In this document: positions 8,695-17,428 of the stretch, in pieces | How positions within the stretch are numbered: position 1 is the stretch's first letter | How the letters are laid out: every line of letters starts with the position of its first letter | Made by a program: the position numbers and the translations under genes | DNA from: Mycobacterium sp. Marseille-P9652 | GTDB lineage: Bacteria > Actinomycetota > Actinomycetes > Mycobacteriales > Mycobacteriaceae | DNA length: 64,000 bases | Direction: 5' to 3' | Assembly (NCBI RefSeq): GCF_902652685.1 | Contig: NZ_CACRUY010000003.1 | Span: 173,345 to 237,344 of the forward strand | The notes under the pieces: model-generated | Seen by the model: only the letters and a program-made list of their open reading frames with translations | Databases searched by the model: none | Told to the model about the DNA's origin: nothing

Positions 8695-10584
8695 GTGGTC
8701 GATGAACCGACCGATACCCATCCTTCCGGCCCGCGCGCCGGCTCCCGGTTCGGCCCGTACCTGCTGAGGCGCCTCTTGGGCCGGGGCGGGTTCGGCGAGG
8801 TCTACGAGGCCGAGGACACCGCGATGCATCGCGTGGTGGCCCTGAAGCTGTTGTCCAGCAGCTACTCTCACAACCCGGCGTTCCGGGAGCGGCTGTTTCG
8901 CGAGGCCCGCACAGCGGGACGGCTGCACGATCCGCACGTCGTGCCCGTCCACAGCTGCGGCGAGATCGACGGCCAGCTCTACATCGACATGCGGCTCATC
9001 GACGGCACCGACCTGCAGGGCGTGCTCGACCGCGAGGGGGCGCTGGACCCGGGGCGGGCGGTGGCCATCACCCGCCAGATCGCCTCCGCGCTGGACGCCG
9101 CGCACGCCGAGCGGGTGATCCACCGCGACGTCAAGCCCGCCAACATCCTGCTGGGCCGCAACGACTTCGCCTCGCTGGTCGACTTCGGCCTGGCGAACGC
9201 GGCCACCGACACCAAGCTCACGAGCGAGGGCACCACCATCGGCTCGTTCGCTTACCTCGCGCCGGAGCGACTCACCAACGGCCAGGTCACCCCCGCCGCC
9301 GACATCTACGCCCTGGCCTGTGTGCTCTACGAATGTCTGACCGGATCGCACCCGTTCCCGGGCCGCGACGAAATCCCGTCGCTGGTGGCCGCCCACCTGA
9401 CCGCGCCGATCCCCCTGCCCAGCCGGCAGCGGCCGGGGCTTCCCGTGGGCTTCGACGAGGTGATCGCGCGCGGCATGGCCAAGAACCCCGGCGAGCGCTA
9501 TCGCAGCGCCGGCGAGCTCGCCGCCGCGGCCCAACGCGCACTGCACACCGGCGCACCCGAACAGGGATGGGCGAGCGCGCCGACCACGCAGCCGTGGCAG
9601 CAGGATCGTGACCGCACGGTTCCGAGGGCGGCCCCGCCGGCATTCCACCCGCCGGCGAAACCTCGAAAAGCCCGGCGCCGCATCGTCATTGCCGTCGTCA
9701 TCGCGGCGGTCATCGCCGCCTCCATCGCCGCGGTCGCCCTGGTCCGCGTCGGCAATCGGTCCACTTCCCCCGGCGGCGCGCCCGGCGCCACCACGACGTC
9801 GCGTTCGGCCGCCGCGACGAGCACCGCCCCGCCGCTCAACGCGACGCCGTTGCCGGTCGTGGGGACCGGCGATCTCCTGGGCGTGGCCGTGGACGACCGG
9901 GGTGACATCTACGTGGTCGACGAAATCGCGAAGCGCGTGCTCGAACTTCCCGTCGGCGCCACCGCGGCCCGGGAGTTGCCCTTTCCTCCCCTGGAGGACC
10001 CGAAACGCGTCGCGGCAGACGGGGCCGGAAACGTCTATGTCGTCGACTGGACCAAGAGCAACGGCGCCGGGCGCGTGTGGAAGCTGCCGCCCGGCGCAAC
10101 GGGCGCAACGGAATTGCCCTTCGGCCGGATCCGCCCCGAGGATGTCGCAACCGACGCGGCCGGGAACGTGTACACCGCAAGCGTCGACCGGGTGCTCGAA
10201 CTGCCCGTGGGCGCCACCAATCCGACGGTGCTCCCCCTCGGCAGCGGGTACTTCACCAGCGTCGCGGTCGACAAGACGGGCAACGTCTACGCCGCCGACC
10301 GCGGCCGGGTGTTCAGGCTTAGGCCCGGCGCCCCGACCGCGGATCAGCTGCCGTTCGCCGCGCTCGGCTCGGCCCATGGGCTGGCGGTCGACGCGCGCGG
10401 CGACGTCTATGTGCTCGACAACGCGAACCTCATGGGGCGGGTGATCAGGCTTCCCGCCGGGGCGAACACATCAATACAGTTGTTCGCCACCGAAAGTCAG
10501 GAATTCGGCGGAATCGCGCTCGACGAGGCCGGCAACCTCTACCTGACCGAGAACAAGCGCCTGCTCAAGCTTGCGGTCGCGTGA
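8695..10584 (+). CDS. PknD-like receptor Ser/Thr protein kinase with NHL beta-propeller (second of three)
   Basis: 629 residues, the same length and register as its upstream paralogue. Glycine loop GRGGFGEVYE, Lys51, HRD at 143-145, DFG at 163-165, activation loop GTTIGSFAYLAPE; all catalytic residues are present. The linker carries one membrane helix at about 331-352 after a basic RKARRRI stop-transfer edge. The C-terminal half is an NHL propeller with repeats such as LPVVGTGDLLGVAVDDRG and LPFGRIRPEDVATD. The kinase domains of the two copies are nearly superimposable whereas linkers and propellers differ more, as expected if ligand sensing has diverged after duplication (inference). The third, degenerate copy begins about 50 nt downstream. 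Confidence 0.88.
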   Translation: MVDEPTDTHPSGPRAGSRFGPYLLRRLLGRGGFGEVYEAEDTAMHRVVALKLLSSSYSHNPAFRERLFREARTAGRLHDPHVVPVHSCGEIDGQLYIDMRLIDGTDLQGVLDREGALDPGRAVAITRQIASALDAAHAERVIHRDVKPANILLGRNDFASLVDFGLANAATDTKLTSEGTTIGSFAYLAPERLTNGQVTPAADIYALACVLYECLTGSHPFPGRDEIPSLVAAHLTAPIPLPSRQRPGLPVGFDEVIARGMAKNPGERYRSAGELAAAAQRALHTGAPEQGWASAPTTQPWQQDRDRTVPRAAPPAFHPPAKPRKARRRIVIAVVIAAVIAASIAAVALVRVGNRSTSPGGAPGATTTSRSAAATSTAPPLNATPLPVVGTGDLLGVAVDDRGDIYVVDEIAKRVLELPVGATAARELPFPPLEDPKRVAADGAGNVYVVDWTKSNGAGRVWKLPPGATGATELPFGRIRPEDVATDAAGNVYTASVDRVLELPVGATNPTVLPLGSGYFTSVAVDKTGNVYAADRGRVFRLRPGAPTADQLPFAALGSAHGLAVDARGDVYVLDNANLMGRVIRLPAGANTSIQLFATESQEFGGIALDEAGNLYLTENKRLLKLAVA

Positions 10585-10633
10585 TGGGACGCGCCAGCCA
10601 AACCCACCCCCGGCCGCGGATCGGGGCCGGCAC

Positions 10634-12184
10634 GTGAGCACCGACCTGCGGACGGTGCTGGCGCGCGGGCCGATGGAGCCCGCGCGGGCCGTCGACCTGG
10701 TGTGCCAGATCGCCGCGGCAATCGACCACCTCCACGCCACCGAGTCGCTCCATCGCGAGGTCACGACGGCCACCATCCTGCTGTCCGACGACGGGCGCGC
10801 CTACCTGGCGGATCCCCGGGCGTTCCCGTCGCCACAGCAGCGGTCCCCCGAAGGGATGCGCAACAGCGAGGCAAGCTACCGCGCCGACATCTACGCCCTG
10901 GCCGGCGTTCTCTACGAGTGCCTCACCGGCTTCCCCCCGATGCCGATCGTCGTGCCTCCCAGTCAGCGCCGGCCCGGCATCCCGCCCGAGTTCGACCGCG
11001 TGATCGCCCGTGGCATGGCCCCCAATCCCGGCGAGCGTTATGGCAGCGCCGCGGAGCTGGCCGACGCCGCCCGGCACGCCCTGGCCACCGCGCACCATGA
11101 CGGACCGAGCAATCGGCTCACGAGACCCTCTGCGCCCGGCGGGTATCCGTCCCACGGCCACGCCGAATGGCAACCCCTGCCCTCTCCCGTCGCGCGGCCG
11201 AGGCGACGGCGACGCGTGCTCATCGCCGTGCTCGCGGTCGTCGCCGTGGCCCTGATCGGGACCGCGGCCGCCGTCGCCGTTCCCCGCCTCACCCGTCATT
11301 CGGACACCACGCCGAGCCAGCACACCTACACCGCCGCGCCCACGCCCCTGCCGTTCCCCGACCTGAACCAGGCCCAGAGCATCGCAGTCGATGCCGCCGG
11401 AGGTGTCTACGTCCTCGGGTCGCTGACTCCGGGCGTCGCAGAGGGTGATCTGGGGACACGCCGGCTCTTCACGCTGCCCCCGTCCGCCACCAGCCCGACC
11501 GCGAAAACCGTGCCGGGCATCGATTTCCGCCTGGCGTCCGACATGGCCACCGACGGCGCCGGCAACCTCTACCTGTGCGACGGAACGAGCGTTTGGGAGC
11601 TCGCGCCGGGCGCGCCCAGCCCGATCCGGCTGCCGTTCCGCGGATTCGTGAACATCCAGGCCATCGCCGTCGATGCGGCAGGTACCGCCTACGCGGCCGG
11701 CGACGAGGCCGGCGGCGGCCTGGACGTCAAGTACGGAGTGAAGAGGCTGGCCCCGGGAGACACCCGCTCAACAGACCTTCCCTTCGCCGACGTGGACCTG
11801 CCGCGCGCGGTGGCGGTCGACAAGGCCGGCACCGTCTACCTCGGTGACACCATCCGGGGCACCGGGAAGGGCCGGGTCCGCAAACTCGTGGCCAACGCCG
11901 ACACCCCGACCGCCCTCTCCTTCCCGGGCCTGCTCGAAGCCAGTCGGTTTGCGATCGACTCCGCCGGAAACCTCTTCGTCGCCGACGCCTGGCAGAAGAC
12001 GGCCGGGTTGTTCGAGCTGCCGGCCGGTGGGACGACCGCCACGAAAGTGCCTGTCTCCGAGCGCGCTTCCACCGTGGCCGTCGACTCGGCCGACAACCTC
12101 TACATCGCCGAGAACGCCACGCTCGACAGGAACAACCGGATCGTGAGGCCGGGGCAGGTGTTGAAGTTCGCCCCCGACCGATGA
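10634..12184 (+). CDS. PknD-like pseudokinase lacking the N-lobe, with NHL propeller (third of three)
   Basis: 516 residues from GTG 10634 (a TTG at 10571 is an alternative). The protein begins where the hinge of its paralogues lies (STDLRTVL against GTDLQGVL), so the glycine loop and the ATP-binding lysine are absent. The C-lobe is also degenerate: HRE (40-42) replaces HRD and ADP (59-61) replaces DFG. Still, the lower C-lobe (YRADIYALAGVLYECLTG, RGMAPNPGERY), one membrane helix (about 196-220) and an NHL propeller are intact over a long open frame. Just upstream, a different frame encodes MGRASQTHPRPRIGAG, resembling the second kinase's THPSGPRAGS, consistent with an internal deletion of the N-lobe. 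It cannot phosphorylate; a sensor, scaffold or decoy role is inference. Confidence 0.85.
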   Translation: MSTDLRTVLARGPMEPARAVDLVCQIAAAIDHLHATESLHREVTTATILLSDDGRAYLADPRAFPSPQQRSPEGMRNSEASYRADIYALAGVLYECLTGFPPMPIVVPPSQRRPGIPPEFDRVIARGMAPNPGERYGSAAELADAARHALATAHHDGPSNRLTRPSAPGGYPSHGHAEWQPLPSPVARPRRRRRVLIAVLAVVAVALIGTAAAVAVPRLTRHSDTTPSQHTYTAAPTPLPFPDLNQAQSIAVDAAGGVYVLGSLTPGVAEGDLGTRRLFTLPPSATSPTAKTVPGIDFRLASDMATDGAGNLYLCDGTSVWELAPGAPSPIRLPFRGFVNIQAIAVDAAGTAYAAGDEAGGGLDVKYGVKRLAPGDTRSTDLPFADVDLPRAVAVDKAGTVYLGDTIRGTGKGRVRKLVANADTPTALSFPGLLEASRFAIDSAGNLFVADAWQKTAGLFELPAGGTTATKVPVSERASTVAVDSADNLYIAENATLDRNNRIVRPGQVLKFAPDR

Positions 12185-12270
12185 TTCACCGGAACAGTCG
12201 TTCGCCAACGATTCGACGTGTCGGGAAACGGGTACTTACCGCCTCATAGCAGAGTGAAGGGACGCAGCCG

Positions 12271-12441
12271 ATGGCGGTGGAACGCGGTCGTACCCGTTGC
12301 CCGAGGTGCATGGCCTGGGCCGACTATCGATTCCTGGACCGCGGGGCGAACACCCTCGAGTACGAGGTCCGATGCGCGGCCTGCGGTCACCTGCACTCCG
12401 AAGTCAACGTCCTCTCGACTCAGAGGACGGCAGCGGCCTGA
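12271..12441 (+). CDS. Small zinc-ribbon protein
   Basis: 56 residues from ATG 12271, with a GAAGGGA-type ribosome site about 8 nt upstream. Two CxxC pairs, Cys10/Cys13 in CPRC and Cys35/Cys38 in CAAC, are spaced as in a single zinc ribbon; between them lies an aromatic/acidic strand region. Such small ribbons often bind nucleic acid or another protein, but nothing here defines the partner. It lies between the kinase array and a convergent NUDIX gene, with 10 nt to the latter's stop. Confidence 0.6.
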   Translation: MAVERGRTRCPRCMAWADYRFLDRGANTLEYEVRCAACGHLHSEVNVLSTQRTAAA

Positions 12442-12451
12442 CCCGGTTGAC

Positions 12452-13171
12452 CTATCGCCAGGCGAACACCGGCTGCTCGAACTCTCCGACCGGGTCGTCG
12501 CGGCCCTCGAGGCACAGCCACCGCAGCTGCAACAGCACGGCGCCCGTCGGTGCGTGAATGAGGTCGTTCCCCAACGGAATCTGCACCACCGGCCGCTGGC
12601 TCTCCGGGATGCTGATGAAGCGCGGGGAGTCGTCGCGCTGCAATTCGTGCAGACCCACCCGGTAGACCGCCACCACCTCCTGCGGCGCCGGCCGCGGGTC
12701 GAGCCGGCCGCCGCCCCAGATCACCACCGGCGTGATGACGTACCCGGACCGCGTCGCGTAGTCGTCGAGCAGGCCGAGCACCGACGAGTCGGGAAGCGCG
12801 ACGCCGACCTCCTCACTCAACTCCCGCAGCGCCGCGTCGACGACGGTCTCACCGGGGTCGAGACGACCGCCCGGCAGCGCCCACTGCGCGGCATGCGACG
12901 TCAGACGTGCCGCCCTGCGGCACAGCAGGAACGCCGCACCGCCCGAGACGTTGACCATGCGGCCGTCGAGGCCGGCCTCCGGCATCGGCCGGTCGGCGTT
13001 CCATTCGTCGACCGGCGCGGGGTCCACCCTGTCCTCCCCGACGCGCGAATCCACCAGCACCACCGCGACGGCCGCGTGCCGCTTGCTCGCGTCGGTCACC
13101 GTGCGGCGGTCGTGCGCCTTCAGGTGCGCCCGAACCCGCTCGCGGAGCGCCTCGTCGTACCGGATGGTCAC
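12452..13171 (-). CDS. NUDIX hydrolase (CoA pyrophosphatase-like)
   Basis: 239 residues starting at ATG 13171. The NUDIX box is complete: GGRLDPGETVVDAALRELSEEVG fits Gx5Ex7REUxEExGU, with the metal-binding glutamates in RELSEE. The preceding ALPGGR strand and the following RSGYVITPVV resemble CoA/nucleoside-diphosphate pyrophosphatases of the NudL type, though substrate specificity cannot be read from the box alone. No signal peptide; cytoplasmic. A DosR-like half-palindrome lies about 85 nt upstream of the start. Confidence 0.85.
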   Translation of the reverse strand: MTIRYDEALRERVRAHLKAHDRRTVTDASKRHAAVAVVLVDSRVGEDRVDPAPVDEWNADRPMPEAGLDGRMVNVSGGAAFLLCRRAARLTSHAAQWALPGGRLDPGETVVDAALRELSEEVGVALPDSSVLGLLDDYATRSGYVITPVVIWGGGRLDPRPAPQEVVAVYRVGLHELQRDDSPRFISIPESQRPVVQIPLGNDLIHAPTGAVLLQLRWLCLEGRDDPVGEFEQPVFAWR

Positions 13172-13254
13172 TGCTCGACTATAGGCAGGGGGCGGCGTAG
13201 CGCGTCCGGCGACGAGGAGCGGGAGATCTCGTGGACCCTAATGCTCAAATACCG

Positions 13255-13269
13255 AGGACCTTCGGCCCT
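13255..13269. promoter_or_regulatory. Possible DosR (DevR) box
   Basis: AGGACCTTCGGCCCT with GAA after it resembles the GGGAC(T/C)..NNN..GNCCC core of the mycobacterial dormancy-regulon operator. It lies 84-98 nt upstream of the NUDIX start on the opposite strand. A similar but weaker GGACCC occurs at 13233-13238. The match is by eye to a remembered consensus and has one imperfect half-site. Confidence 0.35.
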
Positions 13270-13321
13270 GAATCATCGGTCCGGCCGTCCGTAGGGTCTT
13301 AAATCAGCGACGGATCGGAGA

Positions 13322-13366
13322 AGGTTGCGTCTTGTCCTTCGCCAGGCGACAAAGGGATTGCAACCT
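13322..13366. other. Nested hairpin in the NUDIX upstream region
   Basis: Outer arms AGGTTGC (13322-13328) and GCAACCT (13360-13366) enclose an inner stem TTGTC/GACAA (13332-13336 and 13348-13352). There is no U-run on either strand, so this is not a classical terminator; it could be part of a structured leader or a protein site. The flanking region 13172-13405 holds no gene I can support. Confidence 0.3.
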
Positions 13367-13405
13367 CCGTGTTAAGAAGCCAGCCCGGTCCTCCGTCGCC
13401 GCCCC

Positions 13406-13699
13406 TCAAGCGGACGGTTTCGTCACCAGAAGACGCAGCTGAGGCCGCCGGGAATCGGCCTTCGACTCTGGTTCGGGCCGACGCAGATCACCGGCGAGAT
13501 CCTGGTAGTCCCACGCCAGGTCCGATATTTCGCGAGCGGCCCGCGCCACGGCCGTCGAGACGAACCCCACCACGCGCACCATGCGGGTGATGGTCGCGTC
13601 CACGGCATCGAAGGCGACGTCCGCGACTCGGCCTATTTCTCGCTCCAGCATCGAAAAGCTCTCCATGTCCGCACGGTGCACCAGTCCATCGGTGAACAA
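13406..13699 (-). CDS. Small protein of unknown function
   Basis: 97 residues from TTG 13699, which has TAAGG 7 nt upstream; ATG 13666 (86 residues) is the alternative. The body is a long amphipathic helix (LEREIGRVADVAFDAVDATITRMVRVVGFVSTAVARAAREISDLAWDYQDLAGDL) with a polar, basic tail. No cysteines and no clear signal peptide; part of the helix is hydrophobic enough to associate with a membrane or form a coiled coil. I recognise no family. It is divergent from the downstream methyltransferase, so both promoters share the 87-nt gap. Confidence 0.45.
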   Translation of the reverse strand: MFTDGLVHRADMESFSMLEREIGRVADVAFDAVDATITRMVRVVGFVSTAVARAAREISDLAWDYQDLAGDLRRPEPESKADSRRPQLRLLVTKPSA

Positions 13700-13751
13700 C
13701 CGTATACCTTAGCGCCCCACCTGCCGGTCCACCAAAGCTATATCAAGAAGC

Positions 13752-14476
<725 letters not shown>

Positions 14477-14606
14477 GCCTCGTTGTTCCGAAGGATTGGT
14501 TGCCGCGCAACATTTTTCGGGGCATTCGCGAAGATTCGTTTGTAGCCTCAGTTTGGCCGCGGGCGGGTGCGGGGTTCGAAGTTTCACGAGGGGGTAAACC
14601 CTCCGC

Positions 14607-15176
14607 ATGAATCTGCATGACGCCCTGGGCAGCGCCGAACGGATCAAAGCGCTCGATCCGCCGGCCTCCGCCGCATCACACATCGCCGGCCGGCTGATCG
14701 GCCATGGCCGCCTGGCCCGCGCCCTGCGCGGCTCCTGGCTCGGCCACCCCGTGCATCCGCTGTTGGTCACGCTGCCGATCGGCACCTGGATGACGTCGGT
14801 GGTCTTCGACGTGGTGTTCCGGGACGTCGCGACCGCCCGCCGACTCGTCGCGGTCGGGCTCGCCGCGACCCCGCCGACCCTGCTGGCCGGTTGGGCCGAC
14901 TACGTGCTGCTCGGTCGGCGGCAGCAGCGTGTGGGCCTGGTGCATGCGGCGTCGAACTTCGTGGGGGTCGTCATGTTCTCGCTCGCCTACCGGGCCTACC
15001 GGCGGGAGCGGCTGGGCGCGGCGCGGGCCTTCACGCTGCTGGGCCTGACCGTGCTGAGCGTGGGCGGTGCCCTCGGCGGGCACCTGTCGTACGCCCAGGG
15101 CGCCGGCGTGTTCCGGTGGCAACCGCTGCGCGCGGCGACCCACCGCAGCCCCATCGAATACCAGCGCGCCGCCTGA
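14607..15176 (+). CDS. DUF2231-type membrane protein
   Basis: 189 residues with four hydrophobic helices (about 49-65, 80-97, 112-128, 141-160). The LGHPVHPLLVTLPIGTWMTSVVFD segment is the signature of DUF2231 proteins, small quinone/haem-associated or redox-partner membrane proteins of uncertain function; the histidines in HPVHP may bind a cofactor. Start ATG 14607 sits after a purine-rich GAGGGGGTAAACC leader. It is convergent with the zinc-finger gene that follows, 20 nt away. Confidence 0.75.
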   Translation: MNLHDALGSAERIKALDPPASAASHIAGRLIGHGRLARALRGSWLGHPVHPLLVTLPIGTWMTSVVFDVVFRDVATARRLVAVGLAATPPTLLAGWADYVLLGRRQQRVGLVHAASNFVGVVMFSLAYRAYRRERLGAARAFTLLGLTVLSVGGALGGHLSYAQGAGVFRWQPLRAATHRSPIEYQRAA

Positions 15177-15196
15177 CGAACTCGCGTGGACGCTCG

Positions 15197-15550
15197 TCAG
15201 CCGTCGCGGTGGCGGATCAGATAGCCCCAGTTGCGGGGCACCCTGCCGCGCGGGCCGGGGGCTGTTTGGTCCTCGGGACGACATTCCGGTGGGGCGAGTT
15301 CCGGCCCGTCGTAGTAATCGTTGGTGTCGTAGTTCCAGAACCAGTCCTCGCCCGGCTCGAACGACCGGATAACGGGGTGACCCGTGTTCTTCCAGTGCGC
15401 CGTCGCGTGCCGGGCGAGGGACTCGTCGCAGCACCCGATGTGCCCACAGGCGGCACAGCGCCGCAGGTGAACCCACCAACCGCCGACGGCTTCGCACTCC
15501 ACGCATCCCGTGCCGCTGGGTGGAACCGAGGGGTCGACCGGCGCAGTCAT
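15197..15550 (-). CDS. UBP-type zinc-finger protein
   Basis: 117 residues from ATG 15550, chosen because AAAGGGA lies 6 nt upstream. The zinc-finger spans about 15-75: C-x2-C (CVEC), then CAACGHIGCCDES, then HATAHWKNTGHPVIRSFEPGEDWFWNY. This is the ubiquitin-protease-type (ZnF-UBP) fold used by small bacterial proteins of unknown role; bacteria with it generally lack ubiquitin, so it probably binds another peptide C-terminus. The tail (GPRGRVPRNWGYLIRHRDG) is basic. Cytoplasmic. Confidence 0.8.
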   Translation of the reverse strand: MTAPVDPSVPPSGTGCVECEAVGGWWVHLRRCAACGHIGCCDESLARHATAHWKNTGHPVIRSFEPGEDWFWNYDTNDYYDGPELAPPECRPEDQTAPGPRGRVPRNWGYLIRHRDG

Positions 15551-15710
15551 CGCGATCCCTTTCCGGCCGATGGCGGTAGCAGCATTGTAGGTCGGCCGTC
15601 GCGAGAGCATCGGGCAGCGAGGAGTGTCGGCCGGCATTGCCGCTGTGCGCGCACGCTAGGGTGCTGTGGTCGGCCTCATCAACAAGCCGATAGACAAGTT
15701 GAGCGAATTC

Positions 15711-16742
15711 ATGACCGCAGCAGTAGAAGAGTCGGAGCTGCAAGCGCGGGTCGGCCATTACTACCAGATGGACGGCACGTACCTAGTGGGCCGCGAAAAG
15801 GTACGTGAGTACGCGCGGGCGGTGCAGGACTACCACCCGGCGCACTGGGATGTCGCCGCCGCCGCGGACCTGGGTTATGCGGGTCTGGTGGCGCCCATGA
15901 CGTTCACGTCCGTTCCGGGCATGGCCTGCAACCGCCGCTTGTTCGAATCGGTGGTCGTCGGCTACGACACCTACATGCAGACCGAGGAGGTCTTCGAGCA
16001 GCACCGCCCGATCGTCGAGGGGGACGAACTGCTCGTCGACGTCGAACTGTCGTCGGTGCGCAGGTTCGCCGGTCGGGACCTCATCACCGTGACCAACACC
16101 TTCACCGACACGGCCGGGGAGCGGGTCCATACCTTGCACACCACCGTCGTCGGCATTACTTCCGAGGATGTCGATCCGGCGATCAAGACGGCCGCAGCGA
16201 ACAAGATGATGCACGACGTCGACATACTCGCAATCCACGAGTCCGACGCCGTCTACCACAAGACCGTGCGCCCCGAAGGCGACGTCCAGATCGCCGACGG
16301 CAGCGCGACCCGCACACCGGGGACGCCGTCCTTCGACGACGTGAACGTCGGCGACGAGCTGCCTGTCCACCACGCCCGGCTGTCCCGCGGCGACCTGGTA
16401 AACTACGCCGGCGTGGCGGGCGACGCCAACCCGATCCACTGGGACGAGGAGATCGCCAAGCAGGCCGGCCTGCCCGATGTGATCGCCCACGGCATGCTCA
16501 CCATGGGGCTCGGTTCGGGGTTCGTCTCGGCCTGGACGGGCGATCCCGGCGCGGTGACGCGGTACGCGGTGCGGCTGTCGCAGCCCGCGATCGTGTCGGC
16601 GGCGGAGGGCGCCGACGTCGAATTCAGCGGCCGGATCAAATCTTTGGACCCGGAGACGCGCTCCGGGGCGGTCATCGTAGGCGCGAAGTCCGGGGGGCGG
16701 AAAATCTTCGGGCTGGCGACGGTGAACGTGCGCTTTCGCTGA
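15711..16742 (+). CDS. Fused (3R)-hydroxyacyl-ACP dehydratase, HadA-like plus HadB-like
   Basis: 343 residues from ATG 15711; an in-frame GTG at 15666 would add 15 residues. The N-terminal half is a MaoC-N/HadA-like hotdog (VGREKVREYARAVQDYHPAHWD, VAPMTFTSV), the C-terminal half a HadB-like catalytic hotdog with the hydratase-2 signature YAGVAGDANPIHWDEEIAKQ, where Asp and His of GDANPIHW are the catalytic pair, followed by VIAHGMLTMGLG. In mycobacteria HadAB dehydrate 3-hydroxyacyl-AcpM in FAS-II; stand-alone fusions may act on other acyl chains such as in lipid catabolism or polyketide modification. The neighbours give no pathway hint. Confidence 0.85.
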   Translation: MTAAVEESELQARVGHYYQMDGTYLVGREKVREYARAVQDYHPAHWDVAAAADLGYAGLVAPMTFTSVPGMACNRRLFESVVVGYDTYMQTEEVFEQHRPIVEGDELLVDVELSSVRRFAGRDLITVTNTFTDTAGERVHTLHTTVVGITSEDVDPAIKTAAANKMMHDVDILAIHESDAVYHKTVRPEGDVQIADGSATRTPGTPSFDDVNVGDELPVHHARLSRGDLVNYAGVAGDANPIHWDEEIAKQAGLPDVIAHGMLTMGLGSGFVSAWTGDPGAVTRYAVRLSQPAIVSAAEGADVEFSGRIKSLDPETRSGAVIVGAKSGGRKIFGLATVNVRFR

Positions 16743-16789
16743 GCGGACCTTGACGCGCATCGGCGCGCCGGCGCGGCGATTTGCGCGTT

Positions 16790-17272
16790 CTATGCCGCCG
16801 AGCCGGGCCAGGGAGCCCGGGCGCCCAGCACCGGCTGCCGGCGACGGCCATGCCCCCAACCCGCCTCCCAAGGGAAACGGCCTTTATCGTCGGCCCACAC
16901 CAGTTGCAACGCTCGAATCCGGGGGCCGAAGAGCGTGGCCGCTAACTTCAAGTGGACATCGGGATGCTCGACCTCGGTCACCTCGATGAGAAACCTGTTC
17001 TCATAGTCGATGTGCATCGCCGGAGCAAGGTGTGTGCCGTCGTCAACGATCATGTGAGCGATGGAATTCAGCACGCGACAACTCGTGTCCGGGGGCAGAC
17101 CCGTCATCAGCAATTCGGGTAGCCCTCGACCGTGCAGGCCGACCGTGTAAGCGAACGGTCTGTTCTCGCTCTCGACGTACTGCACCGCCCAGCCGTGGTC
17201 GAGGATGGTTGCACGCAGTTCGTCCAGGTACTCCTCGGTTGTGCCGCCCGGGTTGTCACATTGCCAGCACAT
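16790..17272 (-). CDS. DUF4262 domain protein
   Basis: 160 residues from ATG 17272, with GGAAGGGA 5 nt upstream. N-terminus MCWQCDNPGGTTEEYLDEL, then HGWAVQYVESENRPFAYTVGLHGRGLPELLMTG, all characteristic of DUF4262, a family common in actinobacteria with no known activity. The two N-terminal cysteines (CWQC) could bind metal. Later segments (MHIDYENRFLIEVTEVEHPDVH, ALQLVWADDKGRFPWE) are also conserved in the family. Convergent with the dehydratase fusion. Confidence 0.8.
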   Translation of the reverse strand: MCWQCDNPGGTTEEYLDELRATILDHGWAVQYVESENRPFAYTVGLHGRGLPELLMTGLPPDTSCRVLNSIAHMIVDDGTHLAPAMHIDYENRFLIEVTEVEHPDVHLKLAATLFGPRIRALQLVWADDKGRFPWEAGWGHGRRRQPVLGARAPWPGSAA

Positions 17273-17428
17273 CGTCGGTCCCTTCCGTCGTGGTTGTGCG
17301 CCAGCATGCACGCACCCTCCGACAAGTTGCCGAAACCAGTACCGATAGCGGGATTAATTCGGCATAGCCGAACGACAATGAACCCGTGCGCCGCGAGAAA
17401 AGGCGCGCCGAGGCCTCATTCGGATCGT

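Noticed and set aside
12218-13294. A 358-codon plus-strand frame
   Set aside because: Mostly antisense of the NUDIX gene; the real plus-strand gene here is the 56-residue zinc ribbon in another frame.
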